Source: Actinopolymorpha rutila | GTDB taxonomy: Bacteria > Actinomycetota > Actinomycetes > Propionibacteriales > Actinopolymorphaceae | NCBI RefSeq assembly: GCF_013407855.1 | Contig: NZ_JACBZH010000001.1 | Span: 1,426,001 to 1,490,000 of the forward strand | Direction of reading: 5' to 3' | Length of the DNA: 64,000 bases | Notes under the pieces: generated by a model | Told to the model about the DNA's origin: nothing | Databases searched by the model: none | Seen by the model: the letters and a program-made list of their open reading frames with translations, nothing else | Program-made: the position numbers and the translations under genes | Shown here: positions 43,967-53,036 of the stretch, one piece after another | Position numbering within the stretch: position 1 is the first letter of the stretch | Layout of the letters: the number at the start of each line of letters is the position of its first letter

Positions 43967-45757
43967 ATGAGCGACGATGGTGAATGCTTCGGCGACCACC
44001 AGGGTGATGAGCCCGGTGGTCGTCGGGTGCTGCCTGCCGGGTTGGCGGACATGCCGGCCGGGCCGCAGCTTGCTGTCGCTGTCGCTTCGGTGGTCCGCAG
44101 TGAGTGCAACGGCTGGGAGCTGGAGGAGTTGCTGAAGGCGCAGCGGCGGATTGTCTGCTGGGCCGAAGCCGCATGCCTGACCACCGTGAACGAACTCGCC
44201 CACACTCCTTCCGGGATGTGCGACGAACCGGTCGAACGCAGCGCCACGCCGGACCCGTTCACCCCGGAGGTGCTGGAGCCGCTGCTGGGCTGGACGGCTC
44301 ACCACGCGCACTGGGTGGTGGCGATGGCCACCGCTCTGCCACGGCTGCCGCGGGTGCTGGAGGCGCTGGCGTCGGGTGGCCTGGAGTTGGCCGAGGCGCG
44401 GACCATCGTGGACCGGATCACCGACGCCAAGCCCGGCCTGTGGGAGTCGATCGAGGCCGCGCTGTTCCCGAAGGTACTCGGTCTTCGTGGTGGGCTGCTG
44501 CGGGCCAAGGTCGAAGCGGAAGTGGTCAAGGCCGACCCCGAAGCGGCAGCCAAGCGGCACAAGGCCAAGCGCTCGGAGCGTGACGTGGCGATCTGGCCCG
44601 CCGTCGACGGTGTCGCTGACCTGTCCATCCGCGGCCTGTCCGCTGATCAGGCGGCTGAGGCGTTCGGCTCCCTCGACGCGATCGCCCGGGCGGTCAAGTC
44701 CACCGGAGACTCCCGCACTCTCGGCCAACTCCGTGCGGACGTGGCCGCCTCCCTGCTGACCGGCAACGCCGACATCATCGACTGCTCGGCCCCAGCCGCC
44801 ACCGACAACCACACTGAGCAAGACGAGGCGCAAGACGAGCGTGGGCAGGAGCAGGGACACTGTGCCATTCACCGGTTCCCCGACCACGACCTGCACTACG
44901 ACGGCTGGTGTGAGTGTCGTGACTGCTCTCCCGCCCCCGTGGCCAGGTGTACGGTGTGCGGCGCCGCCGCGAACGGCACCCCGGTCCACGACACCGCCGC
45001 GCACGACGCCGCGGAACGCAACGCAACTGCGGAGAATCCCGCCGCGGGTCACATCCCACAGCAGACGCGCCGACCCGATGAGTCGACATTCCCACCGCCC
45101 GGCGGCACCGGCCCGCCGACAGATAGGACGAGCCCGCACCCACAACCCGCGCCGCCCTGGACCTCCTCGCAGCCGAGCTGGGGTCCGATAAAGACGCGCG
45201 CCAAGATCCAGCTGAACGTCCCGCTGACCACGCTGATGGGACTCAGCGCCCAGCCCGGTGAACTCGGCGGGTTCGGACCCGTCATCACCGAGGTCGCCGA
45301 ACGCATCGTGGCCAACAGTCTCGACAACCCCGAAGCCCGATTCAGTGTCGGGGTCACTCACCCGGTCACCGGGCGGTTACTCAGTCTGCATCCGATCCCG
45401 GCGAGGTTCCTGCGCGGGCTGCAGGCAGAGCTCGTGCACGCCCGGGACCAGCGGTGCGTGTGGACCACCTGCCGCAGACCCGCCGCGACGTGTCACCTGG
45501 ACCACAACACCGAACACGCCGACGGCGGAGCCACGTCGGTGGACAACATCGCACCTCTGTGCCCACGCCATCACAAGGCCAAGACCGAACGGGACTGGAA
45601 ACTCCAACAGACCGGGCCGGGAGAGCACACCCTCACCGACCCCTACGGTCGGCAATACCGCGCCGGAGCACCATCCCTCACCGACCCGGCACCACCCGAA
45701 CCGGCACCAGCCACCTCGAACACGAGGACGGCCCACGACGACCTGCCGCCGTTCTGA
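43967..45757 (+). CDS. DUF222 and HNH-endonuclease protein (13E12 type)
   Basis: A 596-residue protein. The N-terminal DUF222 region covers about residues 40-300. A long low-complexity linker (Asn/Asp/Gln/Pro/Thr-rich, about 280-410) holds a CxC/CxxC cysteine cluster (CECRDCS, CTVCGAA), a possible zinc site. The C-terminal HNH motif follows: CVWTTCRRPAATCHLDH, HADGGATSVDNIAPLCPRHH (about residues 495-545). These proteins are abundant in actinobacteria and often mark mobile introns or repeat families; nuclease activity is predicted from the HNH. Confidence 0.9.
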   Translation: MSDDGECFGDHQGDEPGGRRVLPAGLADMPAGPQLAVAVASVVRSECNGWELEELLKAQRRIVCWAEAACLTTVNELAHTPSGMCDEPVERSATPDPFTPEVLEPLLGWTAHHAHWVVAMATALPRLPRVLEALASGGLELAEARTIVDRITDAKPGLWESIEAALFPKVLGLRGGLLRAKVEAEVVKADPEAAAKRHKAKRSERDVAIWPAVDGVADLSIRGLSADQAAEAFGSLDAIARAVKSTGDSRTLGQLRADVAASLLTGNADIIDCSAPAATDNHTEQDEAQDERGQEQGHCAIHRFPDHDLHYDGWCECRDCSPAPVARCTVCGAAANGTPVHDTAAHDAAERNATAENPAAGHIPQQTRRPDESTFPPPGGTGPPTDRTSPHPQPAPPWTSSQPSWGPIKTRAKIQLNVPLTTLMGLSAQPGELGGFGPVITEVAERIVANSLDNPEARFSVGVTHPVTGRLLSLHPIPARFLRGLQAELVHARDQRCVWTTCRRPAATCHLDHNTEHADGGATSVDNIAPLCPRHHKAKTERDWKLQQTGPGEHTLTDPYGRQYRAGAPSLTDPAPPEPAPATSNTRTAHDDLPPF

Positions 45758-46002
45758 GGTAGCAGACGCTTGCGCTTTGCTGGCCGGCCAGCAGCGCCTA
45801 CGTCGGTCGCCACCTACCTGGGTCGTACAGCGTCACGGTCTGGCTCCGAGTTGTGAAGTTCGGCAGGGCGTGGCGGGAAACCCTGCCGACCACCGCCCAG
45901 ACGGGGAAGTCCTTAGACCGTACGGCGGAGCGCTGTCATGATGCGGTCCGTGGAGACGCCTGTGGAGAGACCGACCGCGCGCGACTGGCGAAGGGTGCCG
46001 GC

Positions 46003-46452
46003 ATGCAGGTGACATTGGTGGAGGTGCCGGAGGACGCGAAGCCGGTCCTGCGCAGACTGCTCGAGTTCAATGCGTACGAGTTCTCCGTCTTAGACGGCCG
46101 GGACCTCGGGCCACACGGCGAGTACGGGTACCGGTACCTCGACCACTACTGGGACGAGCGTGAACGCCGCGTCCCCCTGTTCTTCGAGGTCAAGGGTCAC
46201 GTCGCCGGCTTCACGTTGCTTCGTATGGGACCGCCACACGCGGTGGCGGAGTTTCTCGTACTACCGAAGTATCGGCGACACGGCGTCGGCCAGGCTGCCG
46301 CCAGGCAGGTCTTTACACGCTGGCCCGGAGACTGGACGACCCACCAGGTGGCCGGCAATGACCGCGCGGTCGCCTTCTGGCGCAGCGCAATTCCAGTGCT
46401 GTTCGAGGAGTCGGCGGACTCGAGCGGCACGAGTCAACGTTTCCGCACGTGA
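46003..46452 (+). CDS. GNAT-family N-acetyltransferase
   Basis: A 149-residue acetyltransferase. Motif A contains the acyl-CoA loop YRRHGVGQAAA (about residues 88-98), preceded by AEFLVLPK and followed by VAGNDRAVAFWRS, the family C-terminal motif. The ATG at 46003 was chosen; upstream codons are not family-like. Its stop lies two bases from the end of the convergent HIT gene. Confidence 0.85.
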   Translation: MQVTLVEVPEDAKPVLRRLLEFNAYEFSVLDGRDLGPHGEYGYRYLDHYWDERERRVPLFFEVKGHVAGFTLLRMGPPHAVAEFLVLPKYRRHGVGQAAARQVFTRWPGDWTTHQVAGNDRAVAFWRSAIPVLFEESADSSGTSQRFRT

Positions 46453-46454
46453 GA

Positions 46455-46931
46455 TCAGCTCGCGCCGAGCTCCAGGTGCCGGGCGAGGCGGTGGGCGAGT
46501 TCGCGTCGAGATTCGACGGGTTGGATGTCACCGCTCCAGCGATCGCTCGACGGTTCCCAGGTCGCCATCTGCTCGGCGGATCGCGGCGCGACATGGAAGT
46601 GCACGTGCGGCACGGTCTGGTTGGCGACGAGCCCGTTGTTCTGAAAGACGTTCAGGCCGTCCGGTGACAACTCCGCGGAGATCGCCCCTGCCAGCTGACG
46701 AACCATGGACATGACCGCGGCGGCTTCGTCGTCGCGAAGCTCGGTGAGCAGCGGCACGTGCCGCTTGGGGATGACGTACGAGTAGCCGTCCAGCCGGTCG
46801 TCGCGGATGAACGACAGGGCCAGGTCGTTCTCCGCGATGACTGCACTTGGGCAGTCCCGGCCCTCGTATGTCCAGGACTTCCTCGTGGCGGTCTCACACA
46901 TCGGGCATGGATCTCGCACCGGTAGCTTCAC
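46455..46931 (-). CDS. HIT-family hydrolase
   Basis: A 158-residue histidine-triad protein. The triad is HVHFHVAPR (about residue 113), and the N-terminal CPMCETA forms one half of the zinc site seen in this branch. Members hydrolyse or phosphorolyse nucleoside monophosphate linkages such as adenosine phosphoramidate. Complete by length. Confidence 0.9.
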   Translation of the reverse strand: MKLPVRDPCPMCETATRKSWTYEGRDCPSAVIAENDLALSFIRDDRLDGYSYVIPKRHVPLLTELRDDEAAAVMSMVRQLAGAISAELSPDGLNVFQNNGLVANQTVPHVHFHVAPRSAEQMATWEPSSDRWSGDIQPVESRRELAHRLARHLELGAS

Positions 46932-46973
46932 GGACGCGACTATGCCAGCGGCACGTCACCGCCCGCCAGGTGC

Positions 46974-48491
46974 TTACCGGTCGCACGACCAGGGCGGAAC
47001 GCTTTGCTCGTACTGGAAGAGGTTCGTGGGGTCGTACTTCGACTTGATCTTGCGCAGCCGGCAGAAGTTCGACCTCCAGTAGGCGGTCTCCCACTCGGCC
47101 ATGCCGATGTTCGGCACGTTGACGTACGCGCCGTCGACGTAGGGCCGGAGCGCCTGGCTGAACTCCGCGATCCAGGCCTGAGCGATCGGTGTGAGCGGGT
47201 CGTTGTGGTTGGGATTCGCGCGCGAACCCCAGCCGGCGCCGGGCTCGGAGTAGAAGAGTGCGTCGCGGTGCGGGAACGACGTTCCGCCTTCGGGCCTGGT
47301 CACCCGCTTGACCCGTCCGCCGAACGCCTGGGTGAAGAAGTTGCTGTCGTCGGTGGGTGCGTCGTTCATGAACTCACCGATGATGCTGATCGCCTTGGAT
47401 GGGAACGGCTTGCGGGTGAACTGCGAGAAGAACTTCCAGTTCGCGGGGTCGTCCTTGGTCGGGATCTGGAACCCGGCGTAGATCTCCGCCCAGCCGCCCG
47501 TCTTCACCGAGACCGTGGGCTTGCCGACCGACAGGATCGGGAACAGCAGCTCGAGCGCCTCCGCCTCGGTCCCGTCCGCGAGTACGGCGAACAGGAGGAT
47601 CTGCGGCTTGTGGACCTCCACCTGGGTACCGAGCCGGCTGTTGGCGAACGGCGCCGTGCTCTGCCACGCTTCGAAGACACCGTGCAGGTCCCCGAGTCCG
47701 TCCCAGGTTGCCTGCACGTAGACGACCTTCTTCAGCGGAGTCACCTTGTACGTAAGGGAAGTGACGATCCCGTAGTTGCCGTTGCCGGCGCCGCGAAGAG
47801 CCCAGAGCAGGTCGGTGTGGCACTTCTCGTTCACGTGCAGCACCTTGGCGCCGTCGGCACCCCACGGGACGACGACGTCGGCCCCGATCAGGTTGTCGCA
47901 GGCCATGCCGAGATAGCGGGTGAGGAAGCCGAAGCCGCCACCGAGCGTCGCGCCCGACAGGCCTACGCTGCCCTCCGTTCCGGTCGTGACGGCGAGGTCC
48001 TCCCGGCCGAGGGCGGTCACCGCCTCCAGCTGGTTGAGGCCGGCGCCGACAGTCGCGGTGAGCGATGCCTTGTCGATGTGCGCCGACTTCAGCTCGCTGA
48101 CGTCGATCACGATGCCGTTGTCGACGTTCGACCAGCCCTCGAGGCTGTGCCGGCCGCTTCGTACCCGCAGCGCGACGTTGTGCTGCCGTGCCCACGCGAG
48201 TGCGTTGAGTACGTCCTTGGTCTCCTGGGCGAAGACGATGACGAGCGGATAGTGAACGAAGAGCTCGTCCCAGCCCAGGCTCTCCTTCGGGTAGTCGGGG
48301 TCGCCGGGGCGAACGATGCGGCCGGTCAGCTCCGCGGGCTCGCTCTTCGGGTGCTCGGGGTGGTGGTCGTGCCCTCCGTGCGGGTCGTGGGATGGCCGGG
48401 AGGCGTCGGAGGCAACGCCCGGGAGTACGACGGCTCCGGACCCTGCTGCGGCCGTGGCCTTGAGCAGGTCGCGTCGAGAAAGGTCATGCAT
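46974..48491 (-). CDS. Tat-exported FAD-linked oxidase
   Basis: A 505-residue oxidoreductase with a twin-arginine signal (SRRDLLKATAAAG), a His-rich spacer (SHDPHGGHDHHPEHPK, residues 34-49), a PCMH-type FAD domain (RSGRHSLEGWS, covalent FAD His115 expected) and a C-terminal BBE motif (YWRSNFCRLRKIKSKYDPTN). The second flavin-linking Cys of berberine-bridge enzymes is not at its usual position, so FAD is probably attached at one site only. It would oxidise an alcohol or sugar outside the membrane. The Met at 48491 has GGAGC upstream. Divergent from a secreted hypothetical gene. Confidence 0.87.
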   Translation of the reverse strand: MHDLSRRDLLKATAAAGSGAVVLPGVASDASRPSHDPHGGHDHHPEHPKSEPAELTGRIVRPGDPDYPKESLGWDELFVHYPLVIVFAQETKDVLNALAWARQHNVALRVRSGRHSLEGWSNVDNGIVIDVSELKSAHIDKASLTATVGAGLNQLEAVTALGREDLAVTTGTEGSVGLSGATLGGGFGFLTRYLGMACDNLIGADVVVPWGADGAKVLHVNEKCHTDLLWALRGAGNGNYGIVTSLTYKVTPLKKVVYVQATWDGLGDLHGVFEAWQSTAPFANSRLGTQVEVHKPQILLFAVLADGTEAEALELLFPILSVGKPTVSVKTGGWAEIYAGFQIPTKDDPANWKFFSQFTRKPFPSKAISIIGEFMNDAPTDDSNFFTQAFGGRVKRVTRPEGGTSFPHRDALFYSEPGAGWGSRANPNHNDPLTPIAQAWIAEFSQALRPYVDGAYVNVPNIGMAEWETAYWRSNFCRLRKIKSKYDPTNLFQYEQSVPPWSCDR

Positions 48492-48738
48492 TGCCCGCTC
48501 CTGGAATTCGGGTACGCAATTGTTTGGCCACGGAATTCCTGCCCGAGTGCAGAGGCCCGCAACCTTCATTGCTGGTTGGTCGGCAGCGCCTGCCATTGCA
48601 TACGGCCGCGCCGACGTCGCCCACAAACAACCCGGAGCCCATTTCGGTTTTGGTTTCCGTGGCGTCGGGGACGGCCACATTGCCGGTACCGGATCCTGCA
48701 TTACCTGCGAGGGTGACGCGAAATTCGAGGGAACCACA

Positions 48739-49599
48739 ATGGGTCGGACAGGTCGAGCGCTTGCTGTGATCGCTGTCGTCGGCGTGATCGCCATCGTTTC
48801 CGCGCTGCCGCGGGACGGCGGTGCGCCGGGTGCGACGCGGGCCGAGACCGTGACGCGAAGCAGTACCGTGGCGCACGCCAAGACGGAATCGCCCACCAAG
48901 ACGAAATCTCTTGCCAAGAAGGGGCTTCCGTCCAAGGTGGTGGTGTCTGCCAGGGTGGCTGCGACACCCGAGCTCGCGGCATGGGGTGCCGAGCGGACGC
49001 CGCGCCCTCCCCAGCTTCCGCGGAACTTCCGCGGCAAGGGCAAGTGGATCGTGCGGGACCTCGGTATCACCGTTCCGTTCAGATGGCAGGGCAGAAACGG
49101 CGACAGCCAGATGGTCGCGGGCGGTCCGCATTACCCGATATGGTTCACGAACCTCATTTATCACAACACGCTCTACACGCTCACCTACAAATGGCCGGGG
49201 CTGACCGTACACACCTGCTCGAAGGTCCCAGGATTCAGTCTGCAAACCCTGAATGGTCTGCTTGCAACCTCTCGATTCGTCGGGCCGGAAATTCTGCAGC
49301 GAAATCAGCTGCGGTACGTCGACCATTGGCGGGTCGGCATCGTCGTCCCGCAGCTCCCTCCGGGACTGTGGCCGCGATTGCCGATCGCTCTCGGCGACAT
49401 CTACGTCGACCAGCGCAACCGCAGCACGTTCTGGCAGCTCCTGCAGTTCGGCCTGCAGAATCTCTACGACCCGCAACTCGACGAGTGGGCGCAGATGGAC
49501 ACGTTCGATCACCGGCCCGGCCGGGTTTCGCTTCCCCGCCGGTGCCTTTCCGCCACGTCCACGCCGGGGCTGCTGGGCGCCCTCAAACCCGCCGGTTGA
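48739..49599 (+). CDS. Secreted hypothetical protein
   Basis: A 286-residue protein. An N-terminal span (RALAVIAVVGVIAIVSALP) is followed by a Lys/Thr/Ala-rich spacer and a beta-rich domain of about 190 residues beginning near FRGKGKWIVRDLGI. The domain has a Trp/Tyr-rich core (GGPHYPIWFTNLIYHNTLY) and two cysteines that may bond. Not recognised. The ATG at 48739 is 248 bases from the divergent Tat-oxidase gene, so the two may share regulation and act on the cell exterior together (inference). Confidence 0.6.
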   Translation: MGRTGRALAVIAVVGVIAIVSALPRDGGAPGATRAETVTRSSTVAHAKTESPTKTKSLAKKGLPSKVVVSARVAATPELAAWGAERTPRPPQLPRNFRGKGKWIVRDLGITVPFRWQGRNGDSQMVAGGPHYPIWFTNLIYHNTLYTLTYKWPGLTVHTCSKVPGFSLQTLNGLLATSRFVGPEILQRNQLRYVDHWRVGIVVPQLPPGLWPRLPIALGDIYVDQRNRSTFWQLLQFGLQNLYDPQLDEWAQMDTFDHRPGRVSLPRRCLSATSTPGLLGALKPAG

Positions 49600-49611
49600 C
49601 CCGGCGACGAG

Positions 49612-50556
49612 TCAGCCGCCCGTCCAGGGCCGCAGCTTCTCCGGGTTGCGGATCGCCCAGATGTGCCTGATCCGGTCGGCTGCGATCTCGAACGCGTACA
49701 CCGTGATCGTGACGCCGTCCTCCTGTGCGACCAGACCGGGTTGGCCGTTGACGACGTGTTCGAGGAAGGTCACGTTGCCGGTCACCTTGTCGGCGAGGTC
49801 GGCAAGCAGGCGCGCGATCAGTTCGCCGCCCTCGATCGGGTGCAGGGCGGCGGGGGCGAAACCACCGCTGTCGGCCACCAGCGTGGCGTCGGGGTCGAGC
49901 AGGCCGATGAGGGCGCCGACGTCCTTCGCCTCCCATGCCCGGCTGAACTCCCGGACGATGCCGGCCTGCCGGGCCGCCGGCGTCGGTGGGGCCTGCGACG
50001 TACGGACGCGGCGGCGGGCCGAGGATGCCAGTTGGCGGCATGCCGCTGGGGTGCGGCCGACGATCTCGGCGATGTCGGCGAAGGGGTAGCCGAAGACGTC
50101 GTGCAGGACGAACGCGACGCGTTCGGCCGGGGTCATCGAGTCGAGTACGACGAGGAACGCCATGCTGATCGACTCGTCGAGGGTGATCCGGTCGGCCGGG
50201 TCGACGGCGGTGTCGCCGGCGCCGCGCCGTCCGCTGATCCAGTCCGTGGACTCGGGCACTGGTTCGGGGATCCATTCGCCCACGTACTTCTCGCGCCGGG
50301 CGCGTGCCGAGCCGAGCAGGTCGAGGCAGATGCGGCTGGCGACCGTCGTCAGCCAGGCGCCGGGGGAGGCGATCCCCGCCCGCTGCCCGTCGGACATGGC
50401 GTACCAGCGAGCGTAGGCCTCCTGTACGGCGTCCTCGGCGTCGGCCAGTGAGCCGAGCAGCCGATAGGCGAGGTTGATCAGCTGGCGCCTCTCGCTCATG
50501 ATCGCGTCATGGCCCGGCTCGGTCCGGCGGCTCTCCGGCTCGGACGGTGTGGTCAT
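49612..50556 (-). CDS. sigJ: ECF41/SigJ-type RNA polymerase sigma factor
   Basis: A 314-residue extracytoplasmic-function sigma factor. Sigma-2 covers about residues 20-90 (INLAYRLLGSLADAEDAVQEAY), sigma-4 about 140-190 (SMTPAERVAFVLHDVFGYPFADIAEIVGR), and a SnoaL-like C-terminal domain follows. ECF41 factors carry two motifs in the SnoaL part that control activity: DGGGK is DSGGF here, and the NPDKL-like tail is NPEKL. The gene name is by family only. In related systems the sigma factor is coupled to an oxidoreductase or decarboxylase gene; here the divergent neighbour is a LUD-domain gene. Confidence 0.88.
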   Translation of the reverse strand: MTTPSEPESRRTEPGHDAIMSERRQLINLAYRLLGSLADAEDAVQEAYARWYAMSDGQRAGIASPGAWLTTVASRICLDLLGSARARREKYVGEWIPEPVPESTDWISGRRGAGDTAVDPADRITLDESISMAFLVVLDSMTPAERVAFVLHDVFGYPFADIAEIVGRTPAACRQLASSARRRVRTSQAPPTPAARQAGIVREFSRAWEAKDVGALIGLLDPDATLVADSGGFAPAALHPIEGGELIARLLADLADKVTGNVTFLEHVVNGQPGLVAQEDGVTITVYAFEIAADRIRHIWAIRNPEKLRPWTGG

Positions 50557-50730
50557 CGTCGACGGCTCCCTCTGGTTCGTCCTGCCCTCGGTGGTTCGAC
50601 GAGACGGCGTGCCGAAGTGTCAGGTGGAGTCTGCGCCGGCCTGACATCTCGCTTCGCTGTCCCGTCGTACTCGTGACAGGGGCACGTGACAAGTAGACAA
50701 CCGTGCCGCCACGACGAGTCGAGGAGCACG

Positions 50731-51360
50731 ATGACCACCTCAGTTCCGTCCACGATCTTCGCCGAGCCGGCGTCCCCGCGGAGCCTGGAGCGTACGGCTG
50801 CTTCCCTCACCGTGCACGGTTTCGGGGTCGAGATCCTGGAGGACGTCGCCGCGGCGCGTACCCGCGTCGACGAACTGATACCCGAGGGCGCAAACGTGTT
50901 CACCGGTGCCAGTGAGACCCTGCGCCTGTCCGGCATCGAGGGCGACATCAACACCAGTGGGCGGTACCACGCAGTCAGGCCACGCGTGCTGGCCATGGAC
51001 CGCGCCACCTCTGCCGACGAGATCCGGCGACTGACAGCCACCCCCGACATCGTGGTGGGCAGCGTCGCCGCCGTCACCGAGACCGGCTCCCTGGTGGTGG
51101 CCTCCGCGAGCGGAAGTCAGCTGCCCGCCTACGCCGGGGGTGCCGCCCGCGCGATCTGGCTGGTCGGGGCGCAGAAGGTGGTGCCCGACCTGGACGCGGC
51201 GCTGCGCCGTGTCCAGGAGTACGTCCTCCCACTGGAGAACGTCCGCGCCCAGGCGGCTTACGGGCAGCCCAGTGCCGTCAACCGCCTGCTCGTCCTCAAC
51301 GCGGAGTACCAGCCCGGGCGTGGCACCGTCCTGCTGCTCCGCGAGGCGATCGGGTTCTGA
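50731..51360 (+). CDS. LUD-domain protein (LutC/YkgG family)
   Basis: A 209-residue protein of the LUD family, with VFTGASETLRLSGIEGDI near the middle, PDIVVGSVAAVTETGSLVV, and GAQKVVPDLDAALRRV towards the end. LutC-type proteins assist lactate oxidation, but this stand-alone copy has no lutA/lutB neighbours. ATG at 50731 follows GAGGAG. Divergent from the SigJ-like gene. Confidence 0.85.
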   Translation: MTTSVPSTIFAEPASPRSLERTAASLTVHGFGVEILEDVAAARTRVDELIPEGANVFTGASETLRLSGIEGDINTSGRYHAVRPRVLAMDRATSADEIRRLTATPDIVVGSVAAVTETGSLVVASASGSQLPAYAGGAARAIWLVGAQKVVPDLDAALRRVQEYVLPLENVRAQAAYGQPSAVNRLLVLNAEYQPGRGTVLLLREAIGF

Positions 51361-51374
51361 TTCCTCAGGACGAT

Positions 51375-51408
51375 GCCGTGGCCGTGGCCGTGGCCGTGGC
51401 CCTGGCCC
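51375..51408. repeat. GTGGCC-type hexanucleotide microsatellite
   Basis: About five tandem copies of CCGTGG/GTGGCC (with one variant copy GCCCTG) between the LUD stop and the next kinase start. Read in frame with that kinase it would encode alternating Pro-Trp. The first solid start codon for the kinase comes after it, so the repeat is most likely in the 5' leader. Confidence 0.75.
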
Positions 51409-51447
51409 TCGTCGGCCGGAGCGCCGGCGCGCTGCCAGGATGGGGTC

Positions 51448-52380
51448 ATGTGCCCGGTCCCCGACGACGCCCGGTCGATCTCGACAACGCTTCGCGCACG
51501 CGTCGAACACGCCCTCGGTCAGCAGAGCACGGAGTGGGTCAAGCCGGACACCGGCCTGTCGGCCGCCGCGCGCTACTCGGTGACGCTGAACGACGGAAGC
51601 GGGGTCTTCGTCAAGGCGGCGACCGACGACGAGACGGAACGATGGCTTCGCACCGAGTACCTCGCCCTCCGGCACGTGCCCGAACGCTTCGTCGCGCGGG
51701 TCGTGGCGTGGCTCGACGAACCCGGCAGCCATCCCGTCCTGGTGGTCGAGGACCTCAGGCGCGCGCACTGGCCGGCCGGCCACGAGGGTGTCGACTGGCG
51801 CGAAGGCGACGTCGATCGAGTGCTCGCCGCGGTGGCGGACCTCGCGGGGATTCCGGCCCCGGCCGCGTTCGAGCCGGCGGCGCCCCGACCGGCGTACTGG
51901 CCGACCTTGCTGCACGAGGGACCGGACCGCCGGGCCGCCTTCCTCGACCTCGGGCTGTGCACGGCCGGCTGGCTGAACGGCGCGGCTACCGCGCTCATCG
52001 AAGCCGAAGCGGGCCTGGACGACAGGGGCGACTCGCTGGTCCACGGGGACCTGCGCAGCGACAACATCTGCGTCGCGCACGATCGCGTGGTCTTCGTCGA
52101 CTGGTCGCACGCCTCGCGGGGGAGCGCCGAGCACGACCTGGCGCTGCTCCTTCCCACCCTGCACCTCGAAGGCGGTCCGATGCCGTACGACGTACTGCCG
52201 ACGGCCGGCGGTTGGGCGGCGGCCGGAGGCGCCCTGCTCGCCCGGCGCGTTCTCGACGAACGCGGAGCGCCGGGTTGGCTGGTCAACGTTTTCGTCCGGC
52301 TGATCGCGATCGACCTGGCCTGGGCCGCTTCCTGTCTGGACCTTCCGCGACCGGACGGCATCGACTGGCGGTCGATCTGA
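51448..52380 (+). CDS. APH-fold phosphotransferase
   Basis: A 310-residue kinase. The N-lobe contains FVKAATDDETERWL with the ATP lysine, the hinge LVVEDLRRAHWPAG, the catalytic loop VHGDLRSDNICV and the metal site VFVDWSHAS. All needed residues are present. ATG at 51448 has AGGATGGGG upstream; an ATG at 51373 would add a Pro-Trp repeat and is unlikely. Substrate unknown. Confidence 0.85.
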   Translation: MCPVPDDARSISTTLRARVEHALGQQSTEWVKPDTGLSAAARYSVTLNDGSGVFVKAATDDETERWLRTEYLALRHVPERFVARVVAWLDEPGSHPVLVVEDLRRAHWPAGHEGVDWREGDVDRVLAAVADLAGIPAPAAFEPAAPRPAYWPTLLHEGPDRRAAFLDLGLCTAGWLNGAATALIEAEAGLDDRGDSLVHGDLRSDNICVAHDRVVFVDWSHASRGSAEHDLALLLPTLHLEGGPMPYDVLPTAGGWAAAGGALLARRVLDERGAPGWLVNVFVRLIAIDLAWAASCLDLPRPDGIDWRSI

Positions 52381-52413
52381 CCGCTGGTCGGCATGCCCGG
52401 CTGAGGGGTGGCC

Positions 52414-53031
52414 TCAGCCGGTTTGCAGGTGCTCGTCGCGGGCACCTTTTATCTCACTGAACGATGGTGTCGTTGCGAGGGTCCACACCGCGTGCCACAG
52501 CCGGAGGGCGGCATCGCCGCGGGGCACTGCCGTGAGCACCGGCCCGAAGAACCCGCGGCCTTCGATGTGCAGGATCGGGGTCCCGCCGTCGTCGGCCAGG
52601 GGTGCGGTGGCTGCCTTGGTGCGGGTGCGCAGGTCCGCGTCCCAGGACGGATCCTCGGCCGCGTCCGCCAGCCCCGCTGGGAGGCGCAGTTCGTCCAGTG
52701 TGAGGGCGATGTTCTGCTGGTCGTCGCGAAGTCCTCCCACATGTCGTCGCTGCCCGAACCTCTCGTAGAAGGCCGTCCACTGCTCCGTGTGCGGGGAGGC
52801 GAGCAGGGCTGCGGCGACTCGCGCGGGCCGCCAGGCGCGCTCGTTGTAGTCCCGGTACCACCCGCCGAGCTCTCTGCTCTCGTTCACCACCGACAGACTC
52901 ATCAGCTCGCGTCGTACGACCAGACCGGTCTGCGGCTCGACCTCGGCAAGCCAGCGGCTGGTGATCCACGCGAACGGACAGGTCGGGTCCAGATAGACCG
53001 TGACAGCGGAATGATCAAGATTAGTTTCCAT
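52414..53031 (-). CDS. DsbA-like protein, mycothiol nitroreductase (Rv2466c) family
   Basis: A 205-residue thioredoxin-fold protein with YLDPTCPFAWITSRWL near the N-terminus: one cysteine in a CPFA motif where classical DsbA has CxxC. This is the actinobacterial DsbA-like group that includes mycothiol-dependent nitroreductases. The rest includes the helical insertion WRPARVAAALLA and the cis-Pro segment GGTPILHI. Its start ATG lies inside the palindrome shared with the divergent MarR gene 39 bases away, so control by that regulator is likely. Confidence 0.85.
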   Translation of the reverse strand: METNLDHSAVTVYLDPTCPFAWITSRWLAEVEPQTGLVVRRELMSLSVVNESRELGGWYRDYNERAWRPARVAAALLASPHTEQWTAFYERFGQRRHVGGLRDDQQNIALTLDELRLPAGLADAAEDPSWDADLRTRTKAATAPLADDGGTPILHIEGRGFFGPVLTAVPRGDAALRLWHAVWTLATTPSFSEIKGARDEHLQTG

Positions 53032-53036
53032 GGAAA
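53025..53036. promoter_or_regulatory. Palindrome over the DsbA-gene start codon
   Basis: TTTCCATGGAAA, a perfect 12-bp palindrome whose centre is the DsbA-like gene's start codon, in an AT-rich run (53021-53060) between two divergent genes. It is a candidate operator for the adjacent MarR protein and would block both transcription and start-codon access when bound. Assigned by position only. Confidence 0.5.

Noticed and set aside
45778..45793. Perfect palindrome TGCTGGCCGGCCAGCA after the DUF222-HNH gene
   Set aside because: Could form only a short hairpin with a four-base loop and no T-run; too weak to call a terminator.
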